A stretch of DNA of 64,000 nucleotides, taken from contig JADNRV010000096.1 of the NCBI GenBank assembly GCA_015499995.1, forward strand, positions 147,782 to 211,781, written 5' to 3'. Source of the DNA: Flammula alnicola. Taxonomy: Eukaryota; Basidiomycota; Agaricomycetes; Agaricales; Strophariaceae. A program made the translations under genes and the position numbers. The notes beneath the pieces are model-generated. The model made no database searches. It was not told where the DNA came from and saw only the letters and a program-made list of their open reading frames with translations. This document shows positions 1 to 11,693 of the stretch, in pieces; position 1 is the first letter of the stretch; every line of letters starts with the position of its first letter.

Positions 1-929
1 AGAGAAGAAGTCGCCTGCTGGCTTAACCAAGAGCATGCACCCACCGTACCCTTGATTGTAAAATCCCGTGCGGATCGTGGTTTGCCCAATGACATCACTG
101 GATGCTTGTTGTGCCCCATTGAATTTAACTGGGAACACCTGCAGTAAGTCTTTTTGGATCTTATTTGCTCTTTCTGATACTACCGATTCTTTCAACAGAG
201 TTCGTGCAGACATTCGCGCCTCAAAGCCCGGGTTTGATATATCTGATAACTATTTTCTCACATGCTTGTACCCGAAAGGGTATGGGATCCCAGATGACAT
301 GGAGAGGTTCTTCTTATGCAGCAGCTTGCTTGTCAAGGTATGTAACATTCTCATGACTTCTCAGCCTTCTTCCTGATTTCATTTCGAGACCTACTGTGCA
401 ATATTTACCTCACCATCATCATCTAATGCATTCGAGGACGAATCTGAAGAAGGTCCAGCTCGCAAAAAACAAAAGACGGCCTCTCAGAAAAAGGCTACCA
501 AGAGCAATGTTGCTGCCTTGTTACATATGGAAGGCAAAGTCACTCCGAGGTCCATTGCTTATGCCGCTGTTTTAGTACGTTGGCTGTTATTTCTTTCTCG
601 AACATCCACGCTTATTCATTATCTATAGCTGGTTTTCAATCTCACTGATGCAACTCAGTGGGTTGAAGCTTATAACGGCTTCAACTTCATAGCCTTTTAT
701 AACTTCATTGTTGATTTTTTCGAAGATGTATCCGGGTCGCTGGCTGAAAGACGGGTTGAAGCACTCTTGGCTTGGTGGAATAAGTTTGTTGCCTGCCTTT
801 TCATTATTGCTCATGACTGACCTTTCTATCAGACAAGTGTTCCCTCATCACATTGCCGCTGTGTCCAATTCTCACAAGTCTCACAACAAGCTCTCGGAAC
901 AGCGGGCCCGCCGTGAAGCAAATGCGTGA
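1..929 (+). CDS. Hypothetical protein, multi-exon fungal family (DUF6698-like), copy A, 5' partial
   Basis: Function unknown. The gene enters the window already in frame (REEVACWLN at base 1). Exons fitting GT-AG junctions are 1-143, 199-337, 389-574, 629-783 and 833-929. The segments run in the same order as in the neighbouring paralogue: a GLPNDITGCLLCP block, a charged block ending in SLLVK, an IFTSPSSS segment with basic KKQKTASQKKATK (possible nuclear signal), KVTPRSIAYAAV, and a terminal YNFIVDFFEDV motif followed by an Arg-rich tail. This layout matches proteins I recall being annotated as DUF6698 in Agaricomycetes; the name was not checked. All junctions keep phase, so this copy may be functional. 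Its N terminus lies outside the window. It is a tandem duplicate of the gene at 1,500-2,660. Confidence 0.72.
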
Positions 930-1499
930 GCGCATCGACAACATTCGTGATTCGTCTGGCTATCAATTTCATATCTATTTTCCATTGGCTGAGCTGGTAG
1001 TAAGTACATTATTAATACCTGAATGACATTCTTATTTTCTATTATCTCTTCGTGAAACTTGATCATCATAATGGTTAATAATTATCACACCAAATATGTC
1101 TGACTGCTTCGCATCATGACCAGTAATGCAGACATTTGGTGATAACCAACCAGAATAGTTGCAGCTGAATCATACAAGCAGATGACTTGCCGACAGGCTG
1201 GTAGATGAAGACCATGTTGTCGAAATATTCTGTTAAAACTACACCAACGTGTGACAATCAACCAGAATTTCAGAAGATGACCATGTGAAGCAACAATTAT
1301 ACTAAAATGACGGCAGGTTTTATTAAGGAGGGACATGGTATAAGATTTATATAACGGTTGCTGTAATCTTATTCCAAGTTATAGTGGCGACGGATTTCAG
1401 CACCCTTATAAGACGTTACCGGTTTCTCCACAATTTAGTGATAGTTTCATTTCTGTCAGTGTTTATTTCATTTGGCTAACATGTGACTATGTGACAAGT

Positions 1500-2660
1500 T
1501 GGGAATGGAGTCACAAGGCTCTTGCAGAACTCTGCCGTCTCATGCCCAACTTTCAGAAGAAGATTGACAAAGGCCTTCCGCAGGAGCTCACTGAGTTCTA
1601 TGGACATGTATGTAATATTCATCTCTAATAGTCTAAATCTCTCTCTCAATCCGAACTAGCTCCAGACTGGTGCAAACAATGCCTGCAGTGACGACCTCAA
1701 CTGCATTCACGAGTGCCTTGCTGAATGGTTGAATCACGCTCACTTAGCACCCTCTCCTTTGTTGGAAAAAGATAAACGTGACAATCGTGGACTGGAACAT
1801 GATGTTACTGGGCATCTTTTATGTCCCGCTGAGTTTGAGTGGGATGATCCCCAGTAAGACATCAGTCTTGATTTCTCCACTGCTGGATCTCACTCCTAAT
1901 GCCCTATTATCTTGCAGAGTTCGTGCCAAGCTATGGGCTGGTGGTGAAGAGGGGTATGACTGGTTGAGTAGCTACCATGCGAGGTGTTTCTATGCTAATC
2001 ACAAAGCCGATCAGAGACGCCTCGAGGATGGTTTCCTGAAGAGTACCCTGCTTCTCAAAGTGAGGTGCCTTATCTCTCATTTCCTTTTCATTCTCATCGG
2101 GGTATTTTAAGGTTTACAAGAGTATCTTCACAGTGCCCTCTTCCGCAAAGGATGTCTCTGAGGACGACGGGGACCGCGAGAATGTGCCACCAGCAAAGGC
2201 TCGCAAAATATCAAATTCTCGAAAGCAGACAGTGAAATGCAATGTGGCATCCAAGCTCCACATGAACGATAAGGTCACCCCACGGTCAATAGCCTATGCA
2301 GCAGTCCAGGTTTGTTAACTGATTATTATATGATTCAATGCTGATGCCCATCTATCTAGCTCCACTTCAACTTGCAGACCGCTGACCGATGGTTGGAAAT
2401 ATATGGAGGATTCGATTATCGCGGTCTCTATAACTACATCATCAACTTTTTCGAAGATGTTCATGAGCCTGCTACGAAGAAGCATGCCCAAGACCTACTC
2501 AACTGGTGGTCCATGTAAGTCTCCTCTTCGTTGTTGAAACAAACTATTGACTCATGAATGTCATTATAGGAAAGTCTTCCCAGCTGCTGCTGTTCGTCGT
2601 CAGTCAAACACCTCAGCGTCTCGCAATGCAATGAAGGAACAGCGCGCCGCTCGCACCTGA
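1500..2660 (+). CDS. Hypothetical protein, multi-exon fungal family (DUF6698-like), copy B
   Basis: Tandem paralogue of copy A, function unknown. Phase-consistent exons: about 1,500-1,607, 1,660-1,853, 1,918-2,059, 2,112-2,309, 2,360-2,514 and 2,570-2,660 (TGA). The blocks parallel copy A: EWSHKALAELCRLM, GLEHDVTGHLLCP, EDGFLKSTLLLK, YKSIFTVPSSA, a KARKISNSRKQ basic patch, KVTPRSIAYAAVQ, YNYIINFFEDV and an Arg-rich C terminus. The exact start is unresolved: the first clear exon is open upstream of Met 1,542, and an earlier exon may exist. Separate exon sets and stops argue for two genes rather than one. The conserved C-terminal YNxIxxFFEDV motif in both copies suggests selection on the protein; its role is not known. 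Confidence 0.72.
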
Positions 2661-4259
2661 GACAGCGGCCTCACCTGGACCCATATGTAATATATCTCAG
2701 AATCAATACCTCTCCTCTTTCGCCATTGTTAATACTTATTCCCAGCTTATTCCTTTTAATATATTCTGTGCTTTTTTTTATTCCTCCTGGTTGTGTGATT
2801 TGCAAGAAAGTGAAAGTTGACAAATCGTCATACAGATCCTAAATAATGCTATGCTTGATTATGAACCTATTGAAAGCTGATTGCCTTCTTGTATTCGGTC
2901 CTAAGCATTTTATCTGGCTCATAGTTGGCTAGATAGCTTGTCATACCCAGTGAGAACCAGTTCCGTGTCCTCCTGCGTTCAACCGTGGCAGTCTGTGATC
3001 ACGGGAGATCTCAGACCTAATCAGCTAAACTCCCCCCTTGCAGGAACTTTCTGCGTGGTACTGTGTAGATTATAGCCTTAGATAGGTCGCTTTTCTGCAA
3101 ATAAATCTGTATTTCTCTGCAGCGCTCTGCTTTGCTCTGATCCTATCTGAACTTTCTGAATGATCTGAAATCCGTGTATTGCTGTGCTAATCTGTCTACC
3201 CCTGATGTAATCTACGCCCTACCATTGACTCGACCATTGCCTGTAGCATCTATCCGAAGTCCCTGAGCTGTCAGATGAAGGTAACAAAAAAACATCCAAA
3301 CTGACCTGCAAGTTGAGGCTCGTATGACTTGGGATCCTCCCCCTCGAGTGTTCCTTGTCATTTTTCCATTCCTCTCGATCCCAAATGCCGCTTCTTCATA
3401 ACTGCCATGCAGAGGTCCATGCTGGAAACTTTCCGAATCGGATGGTGAAGGAGAGATGTCTAGGGTGGCCGATCGTAGGTTCTGGGGGCTTGCGAGAGTA
3501 CAATTATGGGTACGGTGGAGTCTCTGAATGTAATTAGTAGGTGTATATATGGGCATATATTCAACATGAACTCACTTTCTAGCATCCAGCTCGCCCTTGA
3601 AATGGATACCCACCTCAAACTCACCTAGAAATAGTGCGTAAAAATTCATTTTCCGAAGTAAGGAGCCTCTCTCTTGAAAGTTGAGGCAAACCCAATGAGA
3701 GCCTGAGCGTTGGCTAAGCAAGATGACTGCGAGTCGTGAGAACTTGAACATACCTGGTTAGGCTGATGCTGCATTTGAGTTGACTCTTGAGGCTGATCAA
3801 CCGAAATATGCCAGTGGTAAGTTTTCTATGTGGGAGTATAAGACGTGAATATAACAGAGAGGAATTCTTACCATTCTCAATGAGCCCATGCTATCTCGAG
3901 ATGGTTATACATCTGGCCAGACATATTGTACATTGAGTAGTCCATATAATGATAAGGTCTTTTTGACATATTTCAGTGCAGAGATTCGGAAGAGGGAGGA
4001 AAGAGGGAGGAAAGAGACGAATGAGCGATAAATGACTCCGATGCGCCCAAACTTCAAAGAAACTTGGAAAGCGCATCCAGGTCATGGTCACATGGTTACA
4101 GCTATTATTAGTGCGGCCGCTGGCGCAACGAACTTGAACCTAAGTTAAAGTATTAGTTAGCAATTTGAATACAAGAAATAAAATTTCATGTAACTACCTT
4201 TTGTTGAGCCTTTGTGCGACGGGGTGGATGAGGGAGATGTGAAGGAGGGTGGTGGTGGT
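2661..4259. other. Intergenic, no gene recognised
   Basis: About 1.6 kb between copy B and the truncated foldback element. Open frames are short and low in content (the longest is 114 codons on minus at 3,212-3,556, with no family resemblance). No RNA gene, tandem array or transposon end was recognised. Confidence 0.5.
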
Positions 4260-4266
4260 GGTTGGA

Positions 4267-4306
4267 GATAACCATCAACGACGATTCAACGTCGTTGATG
4301 GTTATC
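4267..4306. repeat. Perfect 17-bp inverted repeat (hairpin)
   Basis: GATAACCATCAACGACG at 4,267-4,283 is followed by a 6-nt loop and its exact complement at 4,290-4,306. A related but imperfect palindrome (around CAACCATGGTTGA) sits at the matching place in copy 3, near 53,772-53,795. Confidence 0.85.
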
Positions 4307-5162
4307 CGGCACTTTCCGAGAGTGATGTGATTGGCTGGTAAATTCGGACCGGTCAGACTCCGATCCGTCGATTGCGGCGCGAGGTGATTAACGGACATTA
4401 CAAGTTCTCTATCTTGCCTTTAGGACCACGAGAACTGTCTTGAAACACTTGCAGAGTGTTTAATTCAATAGAAATAGTAAATAGAATGATAATCCTAAAA
4501 TTTATTTGGACATGGTAAAGATATATCTAACGGTACACACTTCGCAGTCAAGTTATGCATGAAATGATAAGAAATCTTAAAGCAATCCAACCTTCTCCAT
4601 GTCATTTCAAGTTTCCGTCTCTCCACATGTTTTTGGAGCTTCTCAAAGTATCTAGAACACTTTAAACAGACCCATATACAATATTTCAGGTGTTATTTTA
4701 AATTTATGAGGCCTCGAGGAGGCTACCCGTAGCGTTTTCGATTTTAAGCGCCCGAAATCACCACCCTTTCGTATATGCGAATGTATTTCATCCGTGTAGG
4801 CCAGCATCTTTACAGATTCAAAATATTTTATGGTTAATTTGATTTAAATACATAATTTCTAATGATATAATGAGCTCCCAAAGCTCCTAGAACTACGTGA
4901 CTGCGTTGACGCCTGTCCTCGACGACGAGAAAGCGCCGGAAATCGAGCGGTCCGGGATTTCAAGGTCCGCTTGAACCACGATCAACGTGGTTTGACGGCC
5001 AACGCCTTCCACTTTCCTCTGCGCGCGCTGAACCATCCGGCCACGCCATGCTCTCCTTCTCCTCCCACTGCCACTACTTAGGTGTCCAAGCAAATCGGAA
5101 GGTGGTGAGGGGTGAGAAGACGCGAGGGGAGACCCTGGTAGAGGGAGACCCACCCGGTGCGC

Positions 5163-5192
5163 AACGAATCGAGTCATACGACTCGATTCGTT
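5163..5192. repeat. 13-bp perfect palindrome in foldback copy 1
   Basis: AACGAATCGAGTC and its complement flank ATAC. The same palindrome occurs in copy 3 near 53,458-53,487 but is missing from the second arm of copy 3 near 54,830, where CACCCGGTTCGTTTTC runs straight through. Confidence 0.85.
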
Positions 5193-5319
5193 TTCTGTTC
5201 CTATTCTCTCCATCCCATCACTTACCCAATCCATAGGCATAACGACGAGACGACGACCTTGAAAGGTCGTCGTCTCCTCCCTTATTCCGCGCCTGCTGGG
5301 ACACGACGATACGGCGACG

Positions 5320-6180
5320 GCGACGAGGTGGCAGCAGCAGCAGCATGCCCAGTGCTGCTGCTCGGATACGGCGACGGCGACGGCGACGAGATGGAAGCAG
5401 CAGCAGCAGCAGCAGCACGACTGCTGCTGCTGCTCACATACGACAACGACGGCGAGGTGACAGCAGCGGCAGCATTACAACCGCAGCTGCTGCTCGTATA
5501 CGCGAGGACGACAAAGTGGGCGCAGCGCCGGCGGCTAGAACCGTTTCTGCTGCTGGGATACGGCGCAGCAACGAGATGGGAGCAGCAGCAGTACATGACT
5601 GCTGCTGCTGCTGCTGCTCGGCTATGGCGACGACAAGGGGGGCGCAGCAGCAGCACGTTCGCTGCCGCTGCTCGGATATGGTGACGACGACGACGAGCAG
5701 CAGCAGCAGCGCCCACTGCAGCTGCTCGGATACGGCGACGACAAGGGGAAGCTCAGCGGCAGCACGCTCGCTGCCGCTGCTCGGATACGGTGACGACGAC
5801 GACCAGCAGCAGCAGCGCCCATTGCTGCTGCTCAGATACGGCAACGACGGCAAGGTGGGAGGAGCACCAGCAGCACGACGGCTGCTGCTGGGATACGACG
5901 ACGACGGCGACGAGGTGGGAGGAGCGGCAGCGACGGCGGCTGCCGCTCAGATACGGCGACAACGTCGAGCTGGGAGGAGCACCAGCACGACGGCAAGCTG
6001 GGAGCAGCGGCAGCAGCACGATGGCTGCTGCTGCCGCTGCTCAGTACGACGACGGCGACGAGGTGGGCGGAGCGCCAGCAGCGCGACCGCTGTTGCTGCT
6101 CCGTCATGGCGCCGACAACGAGGTGGGAGGGCGGCAGCCGCGATACGACGACAAGGAGGAGAGCGGGGATGAACAGCAGC
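5320..6180. repeat. CAG/CTG-rich tandem array with self-complementary units
   Basis: Degenerate units of roughly 55-65 bp. Each has a GATACGRCGACGACGAGGTG spacer followed by a run of AGCAGCAGC, CACGACGG, then GCTGCTGCT, so every unit can fold on itself. The array is open in many frames on both strands, encoding only Ala/Ser/Gln/Arg-rich nonsense, and is not a gene. Closely related arrays occur in copies 2 and 3. Confidence 0.85.
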
Positions 6181-7539
6181 AGGCGAGGTGACGACGTGCG
6201 TTACTCACGTCGACATGCGCCCTCCTTGCTCGCTTACCCTCGTTTCTCCGCGGTATCGTATTTTATTTGTTGTATACCTTAATAGCATAATTCAAATATA
6301 TTCAATTTTGTCTATTTAATCATTTTTACCTGAGATTTTCGACCAGAGGCACAGGAGGCCAAAAATGAACTGCGTCTATTTTTAAATATGCAGTGCCGTG
6401 GGATTAATTGGAAGTATCTAATCTATAGATAACAGACACAGGCGCCGAGGCACGAGCGTCTGCATCTAAAAATATCAAAGATGCGGCGCTTTTCGGGCTA
6501 TCTAATCTATAGATAATAAAACCAGGCACAAGGGCTAACATCTAAAAATAACAGTGCTCTTTCCGTCTAATTTTAGAATGTCATCCAATGCCATCCTCGT
6601 CAATCCACCCATCCCGCCCCCCGTGAGGCGCGCAAACGGTGGCAATGGGTAGCAATATATTATTAGACCCCACTGCATTTTTTTCCCGGGTCAAAACCGT
6701 CCCAAACGACGAGCACAAGCCAAAATACAACCCCAAGCATCATTTCCTGCATTGTTGATAGGTGTTTACTATCAGCCCCGCCCCAAATGGGACCGTCATC
6801 CAAAGCCAAGCGCCCCAATCCACCCATTCTCGCCCGCCCGCAGGCGCGGAAACACCCAGGATAGGTCAGAATATATTTATAGACTGCAAAAGATTTTTTT
6901 CCACGCCCAAAAGTGGCCCCGATAATGAGCAGCAGCCAAAATACAACCCCGGACATCATTTCCTGCATTATTGACGGCTATTTAGCATGAGCCCCGCCCC
7001 AAACCGCATCGGAACATGCATGGACTAAAAATAGAGTAAAAGTGCCCAAATTTAAAAATAGATTTCCAGGAACAATGATGTCACAGAAATGATGCTCTCC
7101 CGGAAATACCAGTTATTTTTAGAACATCATCCAAAGTCATCCTTTCAAATCCACCCCGTCCCGCCCCCTATAGGGCGCGCATATGACGAATTTGGATAGA
7201 GAAAAATCAGGGCTACGCAATGGTATTTTTTCCCCACTGAAAACCGCCCCCGACAATGAGCAGCACCCAAAATACAGCCCCGGACATCAATTCCTGCATT
7301 GTTGACATGTATTTACTATTACCCGCCCCCAGCAGCAGCTGTATATGCTGCCCCGGCACCACGGCAGCCATTTACAAGTGTCTTGCATGGCCTTAGGCCA
7401 CAGCCTAAGCGGCCCAAACCCGCTATAGATGTATAAGGTAGTTAGCCCACAGCCTAGGAATCATACATGATACCAGCAACTACAGGTGTGGCCTACTCCA
7501 CCCGTAGGATGTCATCCTTGTCGTCGTCGGCTCCAGAAG

Positions 7540-9120
7540 AAGGCGTTGTCAGCCATATCCAGGAGAGAGTCCAGCGTGTTTCACCAGTGCCATCGCGTCG
7601 CATTCGAATCTCATTGAACAAAAACTCCGGGTCCTCTGGTGCCATCTCATTGGCCTCGGACATTCTTGTTCTTGAAGTGAATCATTCGGGCCTTCAATTT
7701 GAGAACGCAGCAGACCTTGTTGATCGAATCGGTGCACTGCGCATCACGCAGCCTTTCCTCCATCCCAGCCACCCCAAGGCAACAGATACACTCACAATTT
7801 GCACTAGGTAGTCGAGACGGCAGCCAAATATCGGCATCTTCAGGTTTTTCTGACTTTGGAAGAGCCTGTGCAGAAGAAGCGTGGGTGCTTTGATCCATCT
7901 GGTATTGAAGAAGACCGGGCATGTAGATAGGAACGAGCTGCTCCCATGCTCGAAGGCGTATGCAGAGAGTGTTTTGTTCCTCCGTCAAGCTTCGCTCCTG
8001 CCCAATCGCACCGCTCGATTTGGATGCCATAGCCTTCGAGAGGCGCTGCAGGCGACGCCTAAATCAAAAATAGTCAGCCAAACTATCCGACGATTAGCTG
8101 GCTTTAGTTACTTACTGAGTATCTTCCAAATCCAAGCCCATTTGAACAAAAGATGCTGCCGACGTGGCATGCAGAGATATCCCACCGTCTGCTAGTCGGC
8201 GTTCCTCCTCCTCTGCGAGCTGCTTCTTGCCCTCCAGCTCCAATAAATCTGCCGCTTGGGTTGAGAAAACAACAGGAGCAGTGCGTGAACCACAACTTAC
8301 ATGTGCTGTCCAAGTGATACGGGTTTTTCTTCTTCTTAGGGAACTCGTCCTGCTTCCATTCGACGGATATTGTCTCCCATGACTTCAACGAGTTCCGGAT
8401 CCAACGACTCGGTAAGTCCACGATGTGCCTCCTTGTGTAGATTTTGCTGCGCCATGGCCGCCTTGTACCTCCAAAGCAGAGTAAGGCCCAGCCCGATGTA
8501 TTTCAGCCAGTTCCAAAAGCTGAAGTGATCGTCGAAGACGTCGTGTCGAGTCCCAGGCCCTTGAGTTTTTGTCGAATTCGCCAATGGGTTGTGAGGCCCC
8601 CAAACATGCTTGGGGCATTCGCAATCCGAATGGCCACAGCCTTTGATGTAGTTGAGTGAGTAGACCTGGTGCCCAGTCGGCTGATGCATCAGCTCATGAA
8701 GTTTGGGAATTGCGGGGATCAGCTTGGTATTGGGACGCAGCTTGATCTCTTCGGGCCAATGCTCCTCCATCTGCTTGTGGAGGTTGATGAACCATTGGCA
8801 GCAGATATCGTAGCTAATAAGAATCAGACCGACCATGAAGAACTGGAGACTTGAGCCGAATACGTAGTCCATGTTTGCATACCTGTCAATGCGATTAGAT
8901 TTTGTAGACCGAGCTTCAAAAAGCAAATGGCATACCTTTCACCCTTGTGCAGATTTCCTACGCCCAAGGAGAGTATCATCTCGGAACGGCCACACACCGT
9001 TAAGGAGAGGCCGGTATACCTTAGGCCCAAGGAGAATTTCATGTTCGCTTTAGCCAGCGCTTGAAGGCCGACACAGGTGCTTATCTGCCCATGTTTGTTG
9101 GTTGGAGGGTAGAAGCCCAA
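7540..9120 (-). pseudogene. KDZ-family transposase, degenerate fragment
   Basis: Minus-strand reading gives the core of a KDZ (Kyakuja-Dileera-Zisupton) DNA transposase: RYTGLSLTVCG, then GVGNLHKGER, YANMDYVFGSSLQ, LISYDICCQWFINLHKQME, HQVYSLNYIKGCGHSDCE, and a C-terminal helical region with LEGKKQLAEEEERRLADG and KPEDADIWLPSRLP. The SYDICCQW and KGERYANMDY motifs identify the family. Frame changes are needed near 8,340 and 8,250 and again near 7,660, and the N-terminal cysteine cluster is absent, so it cannot make a full enzyme. The foldback end at 7,487 borders its C-terminal side. Confidence 0.85.
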
Positions 9121-9278
9121 GCAGTAGGAGAGAGGCTCACATCTTCATCACCTGCCCTGCTCAGAACGTATGACTCATAAGGTAGATGTGAGTTTCGCCT
9201 CTTTTTTTGCATAAAACCTGATCAACTTTATGAATTCTTCCTCAGACAACTCAACAAATTCCTTCTTTCTCAATCAAC

Positions 9279-11380
9279 ATGCAAGATAAACTACCTGTGC
9301 CCCAAGCCACCCAGCAAGCCGCTGCCCCACCAGGAAGGCGACAAGTCCCGGCCGCTGCCGTCGCCGATGATCCCTTCCTTACAGGTAAGTACTTCTCACA
9401 ATTTCAAGACAGAGTCCTAACATATTTCTTTAGACAACGGCGTAATGGGGATGCGCGAGGATGCTATCAACCCTAACTTCTCCAGCATTCGTGCCCCACA
9501 TCCCTCGGAGTTAGTGCAGCCAGCTGCGCCAACGAACTCCTTCTACAGCGTCACCATGGGCCAACCCGTTGGAGTTTTGACGGACCCAAGGTTAGCATTG
9601 GGATCTTCAATTTTTATTCTTTCGCAGAAACTTATTTGCCGCTTTTGATAGCTTGATCGATCTCAACCACCAGACCCGCTTCGCAATGGCCCAGTTCGAT
9701 GACTGGTACCAGTCTGTGGGCTGGTATACTGTCCACTACCACGCCGGACGTGTCCGCTTGGTCCCGGGTCAAGATCAACCTCGCCAGCAGCCGCCTCCAG
9801 CCCAGCAGCCCCGCCCCCAAGCCCTGCAGCCAACCCCTGCTCAGATGGGGGTTTCAGGAAACGCAATCTACGTTCCATCTACTTTCCCAACGCCTGTTTC
9901 TGGTTCCACTGTCAACCCCATCCGTCTTGATTCCCCTTACTTTGGACCCGCTCCTGCTACTACTTCGGCTACTGCAGTTGCAGATACCACTCCCACTCCG
10001 ACGTCTCGCATTCTTCGTATGTTGGACGCTGGTGAGAAAGCAAAGGCCGCTGACCCTGTACCATCAACGCAGGCTATGTTGTTGGCTGCAGCGGCCAAAA
10101 TTGATCGACGATCCAATCGCAAGCAAACCATCCCTGCCAAGCGATCCGCGGCTGCCACCAATCCGCCTCTCAGTCCGCCTCCCCGACGCGTTGTTGTTGT
10201 CGGTAGCAATTCTGAAATGGAAGACATTTCCCTCCAGTCTTACCCCAAGGTTCGGAAGCTTGCCCAACCCCTCCCTTCGGCTGTTGAGCCCATGGTTGAG
10301 AAAGGAAAGGCTGCTGGCCCTGTACTCTCAGCGCAGGATAAGCTGTTGGCTGCGTTGGCCAAAATCCCCCGACGATCCAAGCGAACCATCCCTGCTAAGC
10401 GATCCGCAGCTGCCACCAATCCGCCTCTCAGTCCACCTCCCCAGCGCGTTGTTGTCGTTAGCGATTCCGAAATGGAAGACGTCCCCTTGCAGTCTTACCC
10501 AGAGGCTCGGAACCCTGCCCAACCTCTTCCTTCGGCTACTGCGTGAACCATCCCTGCTAAGTGATCCGCAGCTGCCACCAATCCGCCTCTCAGTCCAACT
10601 CCCCGGCGCATTGTTGTTGTCGTTAGCGATTCCGAAATGGAAGACGTACCCTCACAGTCTTACCCAGAGGCTCGGAACCCTGCCCAACCTCTCTGTTCGG
10701 CTGCTGCTTCTGATACCCCTGTTGAGCCTGTGGTTTCAGCCCCTGCCCTATGTCTTCCTTCGGCTGTTGCCCAACCTTCTGGTAATTCGGCTGCTGCCCA
10801 ACCTTCTGATAATTCGGCTGCTTTCCCTACGCTTGTTTCTTCGGCTGTTTACCCAACCACTCAACTGTCTCTGCTTCAATCCAACATTTCGTCAGACCCT
10901 CAACCCACTCAAACCAACATTTCGGCCACCGTCCCACCTTCTTTATGTCAATCACCAATTCCTCAACTCACCATTTCGGCTGCTATCCCACCCCCATTCC
11001 CTCACGCCACCGCCACCGGCGAAATCGCTCCTACGGCCCCCTCGACCCCTGCACCTAACAAGAAACACTTCATAGCCCTGTTTCCGGACCTTGACGATAG
11101 TGACGAAGAGGTCAACTGGGCACGTCTCATTGGGTCGGCCTCCAGAACTCGCATCAAACTCACACCGGCTGGCCGCGAGCTTGCTTGATCGATAGCGGAG
11201 TCCCGGAGTGCCTCTGTTTTCTCTGTGATGCCTGTTGCTGGTCCTTCTACTCTTCGCAACCCCGCTGGACCATCCGACACAACCCCCAATAATGGCGAAA
11301 TGGACTATGATCTTTCGGATATGGATGCCGAGTACCTTGAGGAAGTGGGGAAATTGCTCGATCACGCTCGTTCTGACTAG
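9279..11380 (+). pseudogene. Unknown repeat-containing protein, interrupted only by three TGA codons
   Basis: Exons 9,279-9,384, 9,434-9,590 and 9,628-11,380 join in phase (introns of 49 and 37 nt). The N terminus is Gln/Ala/Pro-rich, followed by NLFAAFDSLIDLNHQTRFAMAQ-type sequence. Then come about three imperfect repeats containing TIPAKRSAAATNPPLSPPP and SDSEMEDVPLQSYPEARNPA, and finally a Ser/Thr/Pro-rich tail ending in an acidic EYLEEVGKLLDHARSD. The single frame runs to TAG 11,380 except for TGA at 10,544, 10,562 and 11,186. The first two fall in repeat 3 exactly where repeats 1-2 have CGA (Arg). No known domain recognised. It could be a recently decayed gene or a host gene whose product is now truncated after the second repeat. 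Confidence 0.65.
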
Positions 11381-11693
11381 ACGCCATTAGTTTTTTTCCT
11401 GTCGCTTATGCCCTATCCCCTTGCCTACATGGACTTGTCGTTACCTTGTTTATCCAGTCGTAGATAGATCCAGCCCTCATTTTGCATTCGTTGTATCAAG
11501 TCAATTTAACAACGTCTACCCTGCCGGGTCTATTACTGAAAAGTTCGAATGAGTTAGATGTCAATATTAACAAGCTCTATTCTGAAGGTCTGAGCCAGTT
11601 CAATAAATTCAAAATGAGGGGTTTAATTTATCTCTATATATCCTGTTGAAACTCTACCTATGTGATCCAAATTACGATCCGGCGTGTAAGAGA

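Larger units (their letters stand above)
4260..7487 (+). mobile_element. Foldback element copy 1, truncated on the left
   Basis: Homologous to the right half of the complete copy at 51,503-56,784. Shared landmarks, in order: a hairpin near the left edge, a CTTTAGGACC block (4,420), an AGCGCCCGAAATCACCAC block (4,750), the CAG/CTG array, repeated ATCTATAGATAA blocks (6,420-6,515), a row of short segments repeating AAAATACA(R)CCCCGG, and the terminal AGCCTAGGAATCATACATGA. The right end is ACTACAGGT at 7,479-7,487. The matching left end (AGCTAGAATTATATATGATTCC type) is absent, so half of the element is missing. No transposase is encoded; it is presumably moved in trans. It abuts the KDZ pseudogene. 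Confidence 0.7.

Noticed and set aside
5157..6191. Many overlapping long reading frames on both strands (up to 275 codons)
   Set aside because: They are by-products of the stop-poor CAG/CTG/CGA array; all six frames are open and encode only Ala/Ser/Gln/Arg/Cys runs. The same applies at 19,840-20,690, 52,455-53,340 and 54,930-55,620.
9699..11075. 458-codon plus-strand frame
   Set aside because: Shadow of the repeat-containing gene in another frame; Leu/Pro/Ser-rich with no continuity to the flanking exons.
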